This document shows positions 27,601 to 37,835 of a stretch of 60,000 nt of DNA, piece after piece. A model generated the notes under the pieces. That model searched no databases, was not told the origin of the DNA, and was given only the letters and a program-made list of their open reading frames with translations. A program made the position numbers and the translations under genes. The DNA is from Takakia lepidozioides. Taxonomy: Eukaryota; Streptophyta; Takakiopsida; Takakiales; Takakiaceae. The stretch is taken from positions 12,092,001-12,152,000 of the forward strand of contig CM060733.1 in assembly GCA_030704615.1 (NCBI GenBank), read 5' to 3'. Numbering within the stretch: the stretch's first letter is position 1; each line of letters opens with the position of its first letter.

Positions 27601-28779
27601 ATGAATTCAAGGTCAGATGGTGGGGTCAGCTGCAACATATGCCCAACACCAGATATCCTAAGTTAATCGACTCTATATCTTGGAAACAGGACCGCCCTGT
27701 CAAACAGGCTAAGTCCTGGCAGAAGAGAGTAGAAGAGATTCTCAAGGACCTGGACCTGGATCCGCAAGCCTTGACCCTGCTGGATAAATCTGACTTAGAG
27801 GCTGTAGTGTTCTCAGCCATGTCTGTTGCCATGAGATTGTCTGATGAAAATGAAGTTAGGCAGAAAACTTCCCTGAACTTGTTTCCAGTCAGTGACATGG
27901 GGGAGGACATCTTGGATGACCTCAAGGGTCTACCCACTCTCGGCACTAGACTGAAATTTAAACTCAGGGCAGGAAGCCTACCTTTGAACAGCAAACAGAA
28001 GCAGAGAGGAAAGGGAGAGTGCAATTGCCCGCTGTGTGGGCAATCTGGGGGCTAGAGCAGCGTACATAATAAATTCCATAGAGTCTGGTGGGCTGAGACA
28101 GAACAACCAACTCCAGGAGGTTAGTATCCCAGAGGGAAAGGGCAATGAGTACATCTTTCTCACCTTGATTCAAGCAGGGATAAATTAGGTCAGAGTTGGG
28201 TAAAGTCGATGACAAAACAGTACCTTGAAATGTCAACTGAAGACTGACCTCTCAAGCTCATTTGCCCGGACTACATCCTCATTCTAAATTATGTTGTGGT
28301 GGACTCTCAGCTTTTTACATGTCAAGCTTCACTCTTACCACTGGAATCCAGTCTACAACTAGACCAAAGTTCATCAAAAATCCTGCAATTCGTTCAATCC
28401 ATTCAAGTAACTCCTTGGTGTCATAATGTGCTTTACAGATAGATTGAGCGTCCTTCTTTGCCGAATCAAAATTTCTCATTATGCAGGATAACACCCACTA
28501 TGAAAAAGGGCAAGTTTTGAAAGGCCGAAGCTGCGTACAGAATTCAAATACGCTGGCCAGGGAAGATGGATTCATGCAGAAGAGAGAGCAACCAGGTGAA
28601 AAGAAAGCAGAAAGATACGAACTCGCCTGAGGTGTAGAAAGCGCAAGAGAGAGCGCAGCAATTGCCGGCGAGTGCGCCCCCTCCTCCAACAGGTGGCGCC
28701 TACGGAGGGCCCGACATGTCTGCAAAATTGCAGAACCCATTCGCTCGTCCATCGTCACTTCAGCCATCTCTCTTCTCAT
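21693..28779 (-). CDS. ATG16: Autophagy protein ATG16 (coiled coil plus WD40 propeller)
   Basis: ATG16 binds ATG12-ATG5 and directs ATG8 lipidation to the phagophore membrane. Six exons join to 517 codons plus TAA: 28779-28627, 25256-25075, 24799-24604, 24055-23977, 23066-22734 and 22303-21693. Exon 1 encodes the ATG5-binding region (RALRRRHLLEEGAHSPAIAA). Exons 2-4 encode the coiled coil (about residues 52-190; LMKAQDENQMLIDRWMKQKM, YEDMMERFKASRLEELA). Exons 5-6 encode WD40 repeats from about residue 230 to the end (SGGNDRLVRLWDT, SAAYDRTIKVWDL, CSGHMDGNLRLWDL, TSGRDNVHNLFDVRTLE, AAGSADGSVLVW, ADKNGCICIWE). Length matches plant ATG16 (about 510 residues). The first intron (28626-25257) appears to use a GC donor (CAG|GCGAGT) and contains a LINE on the opposite strand. 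The exact ATG (28779, or 28767) is uncertain. The coding frame shows no lesion despite the insertion. Confidence 0.94.
25470..28055 (+). mobile_element. 5'-truncated LINE (non-LTR retrotransposon), frame-broken
   Basis: The element lies in ATG16 intron 1, antisense to the gene. It begins inside the endonuclease domain: only the closing segment with TSDHFLVWTE remains, then a linker and a reverse transcriptase. RT blocks include GGPDGIVNELIKHGG, NLYKKGDREEPGNYRGITLL, GQAGFRRNRGCVDHI, LDVKKAYDTVWRDG, GVAQGCTLSPLLFNVFIN and the catalytic FADDFAG (YADD box variant). A C-terminal half-knuckle, CNCPLCGQSGG, precedes a stop at 28053. The frame shifts near 26755 and again near 26820, so it cannot act on its own. 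5' truncation is usual for target-primed insertion. The exact 5' end, any poly-A tail and the target duplication were not identified, so the boundaries are approximate. Confidence 0.9.
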
Positions 28780-29325
28780 CGTCAGTGTTACATCAGCCAA
28801 TGTGCTTCTCGATCATTACCCTCTTTCTAAAAACACCGCCCACAAAAACCGAGGAACAGGTTGTAATTCCCTTTCAAATCCGACCCACATCCTGCCCCAC
28901 AATGCTTTGGCCCCTCTCAATCTCTTTCCTACTTGCACAGCGAGCTTGACGTCTATTCAAACATAACGGCCTAATACTATAAGCAAACCAAAGATCACTG
29001 TGATTCTCTTCGTCTCTTCTGATGGTGATTCTCCTGTCCTATCCTCCAACAGCCTGCATCCCCACAACAATCCCAACTTAGTACCCCACCCGTGTCTCCT
29101 CTTTCAGGTTGCTTGGAAGAGGACACATGGATGAATGCGACGTAAAAAACACTGAAACGTTCAAGATACTTTTAGTACTTTTAGTATCATCACTGTAGCA
29201 CAGGCGGTAGCCTTTGTAATTGGAAGTCAGGATTGATCTTTGAGTTGGCTGGTCACAGACCATTTCTGTTCTGTGAATCCATTCCTGCATTCTCTCACTC
29301 CACCCATCCGTAAAATCTAGGCACC
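28780..29325. promoter_or_regulatory. Bidirectional promoter region of ATG16 and ycf23
   Basis: The two start codons diverge across 546 bp, which must hold both 5' UTRs and core promoters. No clear TATA box is visible on either side. Confidence 0.5.
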
Positions 29326-32300
29326 ATGGCAGCCTCAGTGGCTCTCAACTCTACAGCATCACTCACCGCTACCGGCAGGTCCACATCTGCTCGCTTTCAG
29401 GGAGGAGATAGTGCCTCTACCTGCAGAGCCTGCAACTTGGCGGGATGGTCCAAGGGGACCTTTCTTTCAGCCTCTGTGTCTCTGAATGGTTTCCGCATTG
29501 TTTCCCAGGGGACAAATTCAGTAAAGCCTTCAAAGGCAGGCGTCAACGTCAGGGCTTCTGCTTCAAATCCTATGAGGGAGTTCGCTCTTCGGGATTTCAA
29601 TGGCGGACGGGCTCTCAAGGTAACGGAGATGAAGGGTTGCAGGTTTGGGGCTGTCTCCAAGTGGGCTTCTAACCTCCATGGTCGATTGAGCAACTAAACC
29701 ATATGTGATTAGATGAAGTTGCGACGATTACTTCAAGATATCCGTATCATTGTCACAAACACGTGGGAATGTTCATAGTGGTGAAGGAAGCCCACCTTAT
29801 GAATGTAAGATTTTGATTTTGAAGAGGCTCAAGTGCTGTAGGGGCGATTCAATGACTCTTGCCAGGGTTCAAACTTGACTTGCGCTCCTGCGGCAGGTTT
29901 GAGGGTTTAGGGATGTGAAGTAGAGATGACGGATTTGTCTTTCTGTTTGGGTTTGCTGGTGACCAGGTTATAGCAGGTCTGCAGAATTTTGACGCTGAAA
30001 AAGTGGCAGCGGTGGTCATCGCTGCTGAAAAGGTAGTAGCTTATTTGATAGCAACTCCAGAGCTTGATTATATGTGCATTAGGTGTCGAACCTTCTGGTT
30101 CTCCATTTTCTACATTGATTTGCGCTTATTCATTTCCATACATTTTTTCCTTTGGCAGATTGGTTTCATGTACTGACATGTGGGCTGACCGCAGATCTAG
30201 AGAAGTAAACTCTGCAATTCAACAATTGGCATGCATCTACCATGTTTTTTCCCTCCTCTTTGTGGTCTCTTACAAGAGTATATATTGGTGTCCCAGGGGG
30301 GTGCGACTCACGTGGATATTGCATGTTCCCCAGAGCTGGTGAAGCTGGCCACCCGTCTGACTAGCCTTCCTGTGAGTTTGCAATTAGTCTAACTGAGATT
30401 TCCTCTAGTTTTCTTTCTGCACCATTAGATAGACATTTCAGTATATATTGCTGTGTTCATTGGTTTTGTCAACTGCACTGTGAAACTGAGAAGTATCTGG
30501 CCAGTTTGTCGGCCTTCGAATGGAAGTTGCTGCACATGGTCATGAAGCTCTGAACATATCAAATGTTTGCTAGGAAAATCCATTGTATGGAGAGAGAGCT
30601 TTTTCCTTGTTAAAATCTGCAGTGAGCTTTATTAGGTTTAAAATGAGCAACTGTAGAGATTATATCTTGAGACGGAGGCAGGCATGGTGTAATGTTTGTT
30701 CGGGGAATGTTTGTGGTATTGCTAGGTATGTGTGTCATCAGTGGAGCCGGAGGCTTTTGTTGCTGCTGTTGAAGCTGGTGCACACATGGTAATGTATCAA
30801 TGACACTCTGCTTATACCAGCTCTCTCATGTTTGGTTTTCTCTGCATATTTGTATTTTTTCTGGGCCTCCAATGGGCATAAAAATGCTACTCTTCTTCTT
30901 CTCTTTGTTCTTCTTTCGAGAACCTTTTCTGATGCATCATTATGGATTTCTTTGCACATAAAGATCTATTCAAAAGTCTTTCTCATGACCTGTTTGAAAG
31001 CTGTGTCCTGCCATGGGCTTAAGTGCGCAAATGCTCGTACTAATGTATCCCTATGATTATGAGTTTTGGAGATGATGGTCGGGATGCCAGATAATGTCGT
31101 CGATAATGTGAATTCCCACTACCTGAGGGAGCCTTCTCATTGGTGGCTCTGAATGTCCTTTCCTCCCCCTTCTATGTCCCCTCTAATTCGGGCGAGTGGT
31201 TGGAGGCCACATTCCATTGGACGCAAAGTCCATGGTCATTTTGTAGTCTATTGCATCGAAGTCTCATGAATACATCTTTCCTTCTCCCCAATTTCGCCCT
31301 CCTCCCACAGGCATACAATTGGCCTCCCTCTCATCAATACGTCTCTTCTTTTCAGGTGGAGATTGGCAACTACGACTCCTTCTACAACAGTGGCCGTGTG
31401 TTTTCTGCTGTAGAGGTACTCTTAAGTTGGTACTGGAGGCCTCAGTGTCAACCCTATTCTCTGGGATGGCCAGTTCTCACATGGCATGCTAAAAAATCAG
31501 TCTTCATCCCTGTGCTCTAAAGTTGATGGCGCAAGTTTTGCTCGATATCCGTTGATTTTCTAGTCAGAAATGGCAAGCTTAGTCATCCATAAGTCTACAA
31601 CTTCACAAAGTTGGCCCTTCTAAGTTTGTTCGGTGACTCGCTGTACCCATCTAGTAGGCTCCCCAGTTCTACACAACATTATAGTCATTAATCCAATGGA
31701 GGGGATGTTTTAAAGAATGATGAGCAACCATTGGATCACTCTTTATGCGATTGACAGGTTTTGGAGCTAACTAGGAAGACCCGAGAGCTTCTGCCTACTG
31801 TCACCCTCTCTGTTACTGTTCCTCACACACTACCCCTTGATGAGCAAGTAAGTTTCAGGCCAAGTTATGAATATGGAAGGGGATTGGCACAATTTGGTGG
31901 TTCTTGGAGTGATATGAATATGATTGTCCAAATCTGATTGAGTTTTAATTTGACTCAACATTGAAAAACATTTCTGGGTCTCAGCCTGTCTTAAGTGCTT
32001 TAAAAAGAAAAATGTTCATATGAGGAACTATTAGAAGCAAATGCTATCAGTTTCTATAGATTTACTGCTCAAACCTGTAACTGTGTATGTCCAATGGTTT
32101 GACATTTTTATAAACAATCTAATGATACCCAAGAATTTAACAGTGGATAAAGATAAGGTTGAGCTGGGTGTAGATCTTGCAGATGAAGATTCCTGGTTGC
32201 CCGGTCTATGACAAGTTTCGAATGTTGTCTCTGCAGGTAACTCTTGCAGAGAAGCTGGAAGCACAAGGAGCAGACATCATTCAAACCGAAGGAGGCACTA

Positions 32301-33040
32301 GCGCAGCACCCTCCAGCCCTGGGGTGCAAGGTCTTATTGAAAAGGTACTACACTCTACGGCATTGCACACTGTTGTACTCATCATTATTGTATTCCTGAA
32401 TTAAGCAGAACTGTGACTGCAGTTGTAGCATATGACGGCATCCTTACCGAAGTAAAAGCTTTCACTTTGCAGTCATGTTTTGGGGTTCTATACATCATGT
32501 TTGCCCGTTGGATGGTTAATAATGATGTGGTAATCACAGGCTTCTCCAACTTTGGCAGCTGCCTACTCCATCTCAAAGGCGGTCAGGATCCCTGTCATGT
32601 GTGCATCAGGAGTCAGTGCTGTGACAGCACGCATGGCCTGTGCTGCAGGAGCTGCTGGCGTGGTAAGTCACCATGGGCATATCTCTTCTATGCCAATTGC
32701 TCAAGGCATGATAAGTTGGAGGATTTGAGATTTGAAGATGGCTCTGTGGTAGATTTGAGACTAAGAGTTTTCAAAAAAGTGGTTTAGTCCATCCATATGG
32801 ACCTAGAAAAAAATCCTCTCTTTAAAAGCAGTTAGACTGGGGGGATTTTTTCTCTGTATATCTCTTTCTATGTCTCACACTGTGGTCCAACATGCACAGG
32901 GTGTTGGTTCAGCGGTGAACAAACTCAATGATCAAATTGCAATGGTGGCTGCAGTTCGGAGCATTGCAGATGCTCTGGGCCTGCCCTCACGCTCTCCAGT
33001 CTCATCATCCTTTGCCATCTCGTCCACAGTTACTCACTGA
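29326..33040 (+). CDS. ycf23: Ycf23 (DUF561), nuclear-encoded, plastid-targeted
   Basis: Ycf23 is a conserved protein of cyanobacteria and plastids with a TIM-barrel-like fold and no firmly assigned reaction; it is plastid-encoded in red algae and nuclear in green plants. Nine exons join to 339 codons plus TGA: 29326-29619, 29967-30032, 30297-30371, 30726-30788, 31356-31415, 31758-31847, 32237-32344, 32540-32662 and 32900-33040. Every exon length is a multiple of three, so all introns are phase 0. About the first 80 residues are Ser/Thr-rich with a transit-peptide look (ending near VNVRASAS). The body carries the family blocks VIAGLQNFDAEKVAAVV, GGATHVDIACSPELVKLA, PVCVSSVEPEAFVAAVEAGA, VEIGNYDSFY, TVTVSVTVPHTL-type sequence, GADIIQTEGGTS, AAAYSISKAVRIPVMCASGV and GVGSAVNKLND. 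No lesion was seen. The start is the only ATG of the open frame upstream of the transit region. Confidence 0.93.
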
Positions 33041-34054
33041 TCAGCTAGATCATAAATCTTGCTTTGTGGTCTGACTGTGAGCAAGGTAGCACGTACCACA
33101 GTTGGCAGTGTGTGTGGATGTTGAGGCTCTTCCAGCGAGTAGCATATAGCGGGAGCATGATCAAAGAGTGTCAAAGACGATGCTCCTCCTCTTTTCAAAA
33201 GAAGGATATGTTTTACAAAATGCCGCAGTTTCCCCTTGGGCCTCTTTACCCTTTGTGGGTGTTTATACAAGATTGCTGCTACGACAGCTTTGCATCTAGG
33301 ACATGGTCTAGTTCACCTGAATGCTGAGTGTTTTCTCAACTTTAAGCCATTGGTTTTATTGGAATGATAGGACCATCACCTCAGGTGGCTGAGTCTGTCT
33401 TCTCCTGTCTAATGAATGCTTGATGGCTCATCTGCAGTATGAATTAGCTAGTACTCAAGCATTCATATAATTTGTACAGCAAAAAGACCCAAGACCCACC
33501 ACGGGTGGATTTCTCATGCAAGCCATGAGCCCAGGGGTGTTTTTGTGAGGGCCGCATTACAGGGGACCAAGCCCATAACTCTATGGTTGCAGGTATAACC
33601 AGGGAGGTTCCGTCATGCTGCATGGGAAGTTAGGGGGGCCCACAACCAGTGTTTCTTCCCACCTTCTTAAGCCCTGCTCAAACATTGTACTGGAAACACA
33701 GGAGGTCTTTATGATAGCAAGCATTGTTTTGGTTAATGCAATCTGTTACTGCTCCCAATATGGTTAATGGATCCATTTGTGACAGAAGTCTTCCACAACT
33801 TCGACATCAATTACTAACAAATTTTAGGCTCTTACCAGCCTCAATATCCTTGATGTGAGCAACACTTCAAAAGTGCAATACACCTGCCTGTATTCTCAGA
33901 AACACAGCAAAGATGAGAATACTGTGAAGCACCTTTTGAGCACCTCTACCGACTTCACAGCTCTAATAGTCAGAGGATGGTGGTCACACAGGTGCCTGTA
34001 CCTATCAGAACCATACCTTCAAAGTATTTTCTGAAATCAAAGAATCGTCTCAAC

Positions 34055-34200
34055 AGGGCTGTAGCCTGGTGGTAAGTCACACGAGTATTGGCCAGTTGGG
34101 ATGGGTGTCAAACCCCTGTCGTCTGTCTCTCTGCCTTCGGGTTGGGGCTCTGCCCCGGTAATGCCTGTGTACAATACCTGCCGGGAAAGTCTCCCACTTT
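34055..34200 (+). mobile_element. Possible tRNA-derived SINE fragment
   Basis: An A-box-like motif (tgtagcctggtgg, from about 34,060) is followed about 35 bp later by a B-box-like motif (ggtgtcaaacccc, one base off the consensus). Spacing and order fit an internal RNA polymerase III promoter. No target duplication was found. Confidence 0.35.
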
Positions 34201-34988
34201 GGAAGTGTTAATCACTACATTACCTAGAGACCTATTGGTTGCCAAAGTCATGCATGGTTCTCGAATAATACCGCATGCATCCCAGACACAAATGCAGCTA
34301 TTGAGGAATTTGTATGCAGCTCCATTTTATTGATCCCCCGACATCCCAGATGCAAATGTGGAGTTGCCCAAAATAACTGGTGGTTTTGCTCTTGTGAAAT
34401 GTACACGTTGGCCAAACACAATGTGCACGGTTCATAAACCGGAGTTGAAGTGGGCATATTGTGACTGCACCTAGGCCCTAAGAAGGTAATTTATGTGCTC
34501 ACCAAGTCAAAGTTCCGCACATGCATCATCCGCACTTGGATCTTCACCGATGTGCTTACCTATGGGATCACCAACATCTCCTGTTTCATCACGCATCTCA
34601 CCCATTGTACAAAGCCCATCAACCGACATACTGGCATGTATCGAAACCGATATACGTGACATTCTCGATGTCACGTCAGGGGATTTGCATTCCAACAACA
34701 TCTTCTTGCCATGTTGCGAGCTAAAAGGGAGAAAAAATGAGGATTGCAATCACTAGAGGGACATGGAAAGCGACGCAATTTGACTGGGTGATCTGACCAA
34801 AAAAGTCTGTAAGAATGACATAGTTTTTTTTTTTTTTTTTTTTTCCAACAGTACGTTTATGTTTACGAAATTGAGCTTCACTTAAATTCAATAATATATG
34901 AGGACGACGACATAGACTTGGACGGACGAAATGTAGCGCCATGTTTCGTTTTTCAGCTCTTATGCGTGCACCTTCAGATACCCCTTGC

Positions 34989-35099
34989 TGATCAAGGAAC
35001 AAAATGCGGCTCTGCATTTTGTCCGTCATCGAGTGTGTGTGAGTCTCCAAAAACACCCCTCATTGGTCAACGAACAAAATGAGGCGCTGCATTTCGTCC
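34989..35099. repeat. Two diverged copies of a 75-bp tandem repeat
   Basis: Segments 34,989-35,024 and 35,064-35,099 match over 36 bp with five mismatches (shared core gaacaaaatg, ctgcattt). Spacing is 75 bp, a multiple of three; a weaker third unit may follow. Confidence 0.6.
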
Positions 35100-37731
35100 A
35101 GTTTGTGTATGTGCGCCTTCATTGACACCTCGGCCATCAACGGACTTGTGAACTTTATAATAACTGCAACAGTTACATCGGTTGTGGCTTCACTTGCACC
35201 GTTGCTGAGCCCCCACATGTACACACAACCAAGAAGAATCTCAATGATAGGCAGGGAAAGCCTACTGCGAGGAGATTGCAGTAGGAAAAAAACAGCAGAA
35301 AACGATTGAAAGCCTTTGTAGAAGAGAGGAAGAGAAAGCATCCTACATTGTCAGTGGAGACGTCCAATGTGGACTCCTCGAGTAGAATGCCATCATATGG
35401 ATACCCAACAACAATGGCTAAAAAAACTGGGTATATTTGGTTTTGCTTGCTTGTAAATCTCTCTAGGGAGAAAATCCAATATTTTTTCATTCCACAACTA
35501 CATGAATTTGTGTTTGCGATGAAAGAGGTGAAAGAGATGTTTTAGACTATAGTCTAGCATTTCCCCAGACATTCCCTAGATCTGTAGCACTATCATTGAA
35601 ATATGGCTAAGGTAATATGTAAATTTTCTACTATGAGAACAAAGGTGGGTATAGATCTCTCTCTCTTTCTCTCTCTCTCTACCTCCTTTCCAAGCTAGGC
35701 GCAGGGTCTATGGCTACAAAACTACAACAAACAACGTCTTATGTACATTCTCTCTTTCAAAAAATATACTACATTGTGCTCAACAATGTGGTATGGATTG
35801 GGCATTCTACAAATATATTCATGAAATGGATGTACATTTTAATCACAATGACTCGGCTTTACTATAAACTACTTCCAGCAACTACTAGAGGGGTTGTTTA
35901 TTGTAAGCTTTGTTATAGATTTTTTTTTGGAGATTTTAGTGTACCTATAACTGAAGTTTTATCGCTAAGTGATAACGTACAAGATTGGCCTAGTATATAG
36001 CTCCACTGTTGATTGACACCTTGACATACAAGGGGGACTGAGTACCATGCAAGCAAAATGTGTACATGTATTGTCAAGGCTGTGTCTGAACATCATTCTG
36101 ATAAAGTTCTGTTGTTATTGTCAGTGCACATTTCGAGTTCCATCATAGAAGCTCAAAAGTTGCAAGAATTGGAGAAGAGAAATAGGTACAGGAACTCATT
36201 GTATAGTACACCATGCAAAGAACGCCATCCACGAGGCAGGTTGGAAGCCACTCCCAGTTCTGCATCCGAATCGGAGGTAAAATGGATTAAAACTCCACAT
36301 AGAGACCAACAAATGGGAACTCGAGTTTGTTGTTTCAAATTGTGCTTGACAAGATTTTGCAACTAAAGCTAGTGTAACTTTGAAAGAAAGACAAAATGGT
36401 ACTAAATGCCATCAATCTATAGCCACATTTGGAGTACAATACGACAACTATATTATGGTAGGCACTTTTTGACTTTATCTACTAGTATGTCCCAAAAGCC
36501 GTCATACATTTCTTTCTAGTCGTGTCAATCTTGATGGTATACATCAATCTATGGCCAAACATAGAACCCTATCTATATTGTATTATCTACAATGTATACA
36601 CACACATATATATATTCACAAATCTCTACCATACTGAGGGCCCGAGGGCTAGTTGATATTATTTTTTCTACTTTTTGTTTGTTGTGTCTCAAATGCTATG
36701 ATAATTATTTTTCATCATCTTGAACCTTACTAGCTGTGATATAGAATTTCATGACCTAGACATCAAAGAGTAATATACAACCCTATAATCCAACCACTTA
36801 AAATTTCCACCTGCAGGTACACGGTAAGGATGTGAGAAGAGTATATACTTCTTTGGGACAAGACCAACAACATTACCATGTCTTCAATGATAATGAACCA
36901 GCATCATGCATCTACGATACTTTCCAGAAGGAAGTGTCAGTGTATTGCAAACTTTTGGACAAGGAAGCTATGGAGTATGTGGGGACCTTCATTCGTACAA
37001 TCAATACAATTTCAAATGTAATCCCAAGACGCAATTCCAACAAGATCAGCACCACACACTAGACTCTTTAGCTTTGACGAACAAGCATGCTGACAAGATT
37101 TACAAATGGGAGAATCTGATAATTGGGTTCTCCAAAAGAAACTTTTATAAGGCCCAACATATTTGGCTAATCAATCAAAGCTAGTCTACTGAAGGGTACC
37201 TATATAATTGTGATGAATCATAATGAATGTTTGCATAACATAAGTCTTTCCTTAGAAAAATTTAGCCCAACATTTTCGAAGTAGGCTTCAAAGTCCCTTA
37301 ATGGAAAAGATTCAGCTGCAAGGTCAGTGAGAAGGGGATCAGCTAGAGATGGAGACAAATCGAGCACATTCTTTGACAACATTGGCAATGTCTCCTCCAA
37401 CATGCTGTATACACTCTACATAAATCAATACCAAAGTTATAAAGTAGTTTGCTAGCTCTCGCGGTACATTCGGATCATATTCGTCACTTCGTCTGAGCAC
37501 AAATGAACATTAAGCTCCTGCTTGTAGAACCGCATTTACAAGCATATAACTCATGGTATTGTCATGAGGAACTAATTTCAATGCTTCCTATACAATCGTC
37601 TTCATAATTTCAGCCCTATGCATTCTGCTCATACTTGCCTACGAAGCATTGTCATCCCGGATCAACCTCTATGGCACTGGAATATGAGATTATTTTTTCC
37701 TCTATGTACTATTCTGGGGCTTTTAGTATAG

Positions 37732-37835
37732 GGTAAGCCTCCGAGTGGACGGGATTACCGAAATGAGCCCAACCACGAGGCGGTAGCCGAGTGGCAGGGC
37801 GAGTGTAGGTAATCCCCTCCACTCTGAGGTTTACC
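37732..37835. repeat. Foldback with 28-bp arms and a tRNA-like loop
   Basis: The left arm 37,732-37,759 and the reverse complement of 37,808-37,835 agree at 25 of 28 positions. The 48-bp loop contains ggtagccgagtggcagggc, which resembles a polymerase III A box. The same structure is present in the second copy at 56,319-56,422. Confidence 0.7.

Larger units (their letters stand above)
33041..36272. other. Spacer after ycf23, small repeats only
   Basis: No gene recognised. It contains a SINE-like segment (34,055-34,200), a T21 run (34,824-34,844), a 75-bp tandem repeat (34,989-35,099) and a CT microsatellite near 35,660-35,690. Minus-strand open frames across 35,341-34,721 contain a repeated peptide (DKMQSRILFLDQQG and DEMQRLILFVDQ) that reflects the 75-bp repeat. 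I cannot assign a function. Confidence 0.45.

Noticed and set aside
34824-34844. T21 run as the poly-A tail of a retrotransposon on the minus strand
   Set aside because: Possible, but no retrotransposon coding sequence or target duplication could be found next to it.
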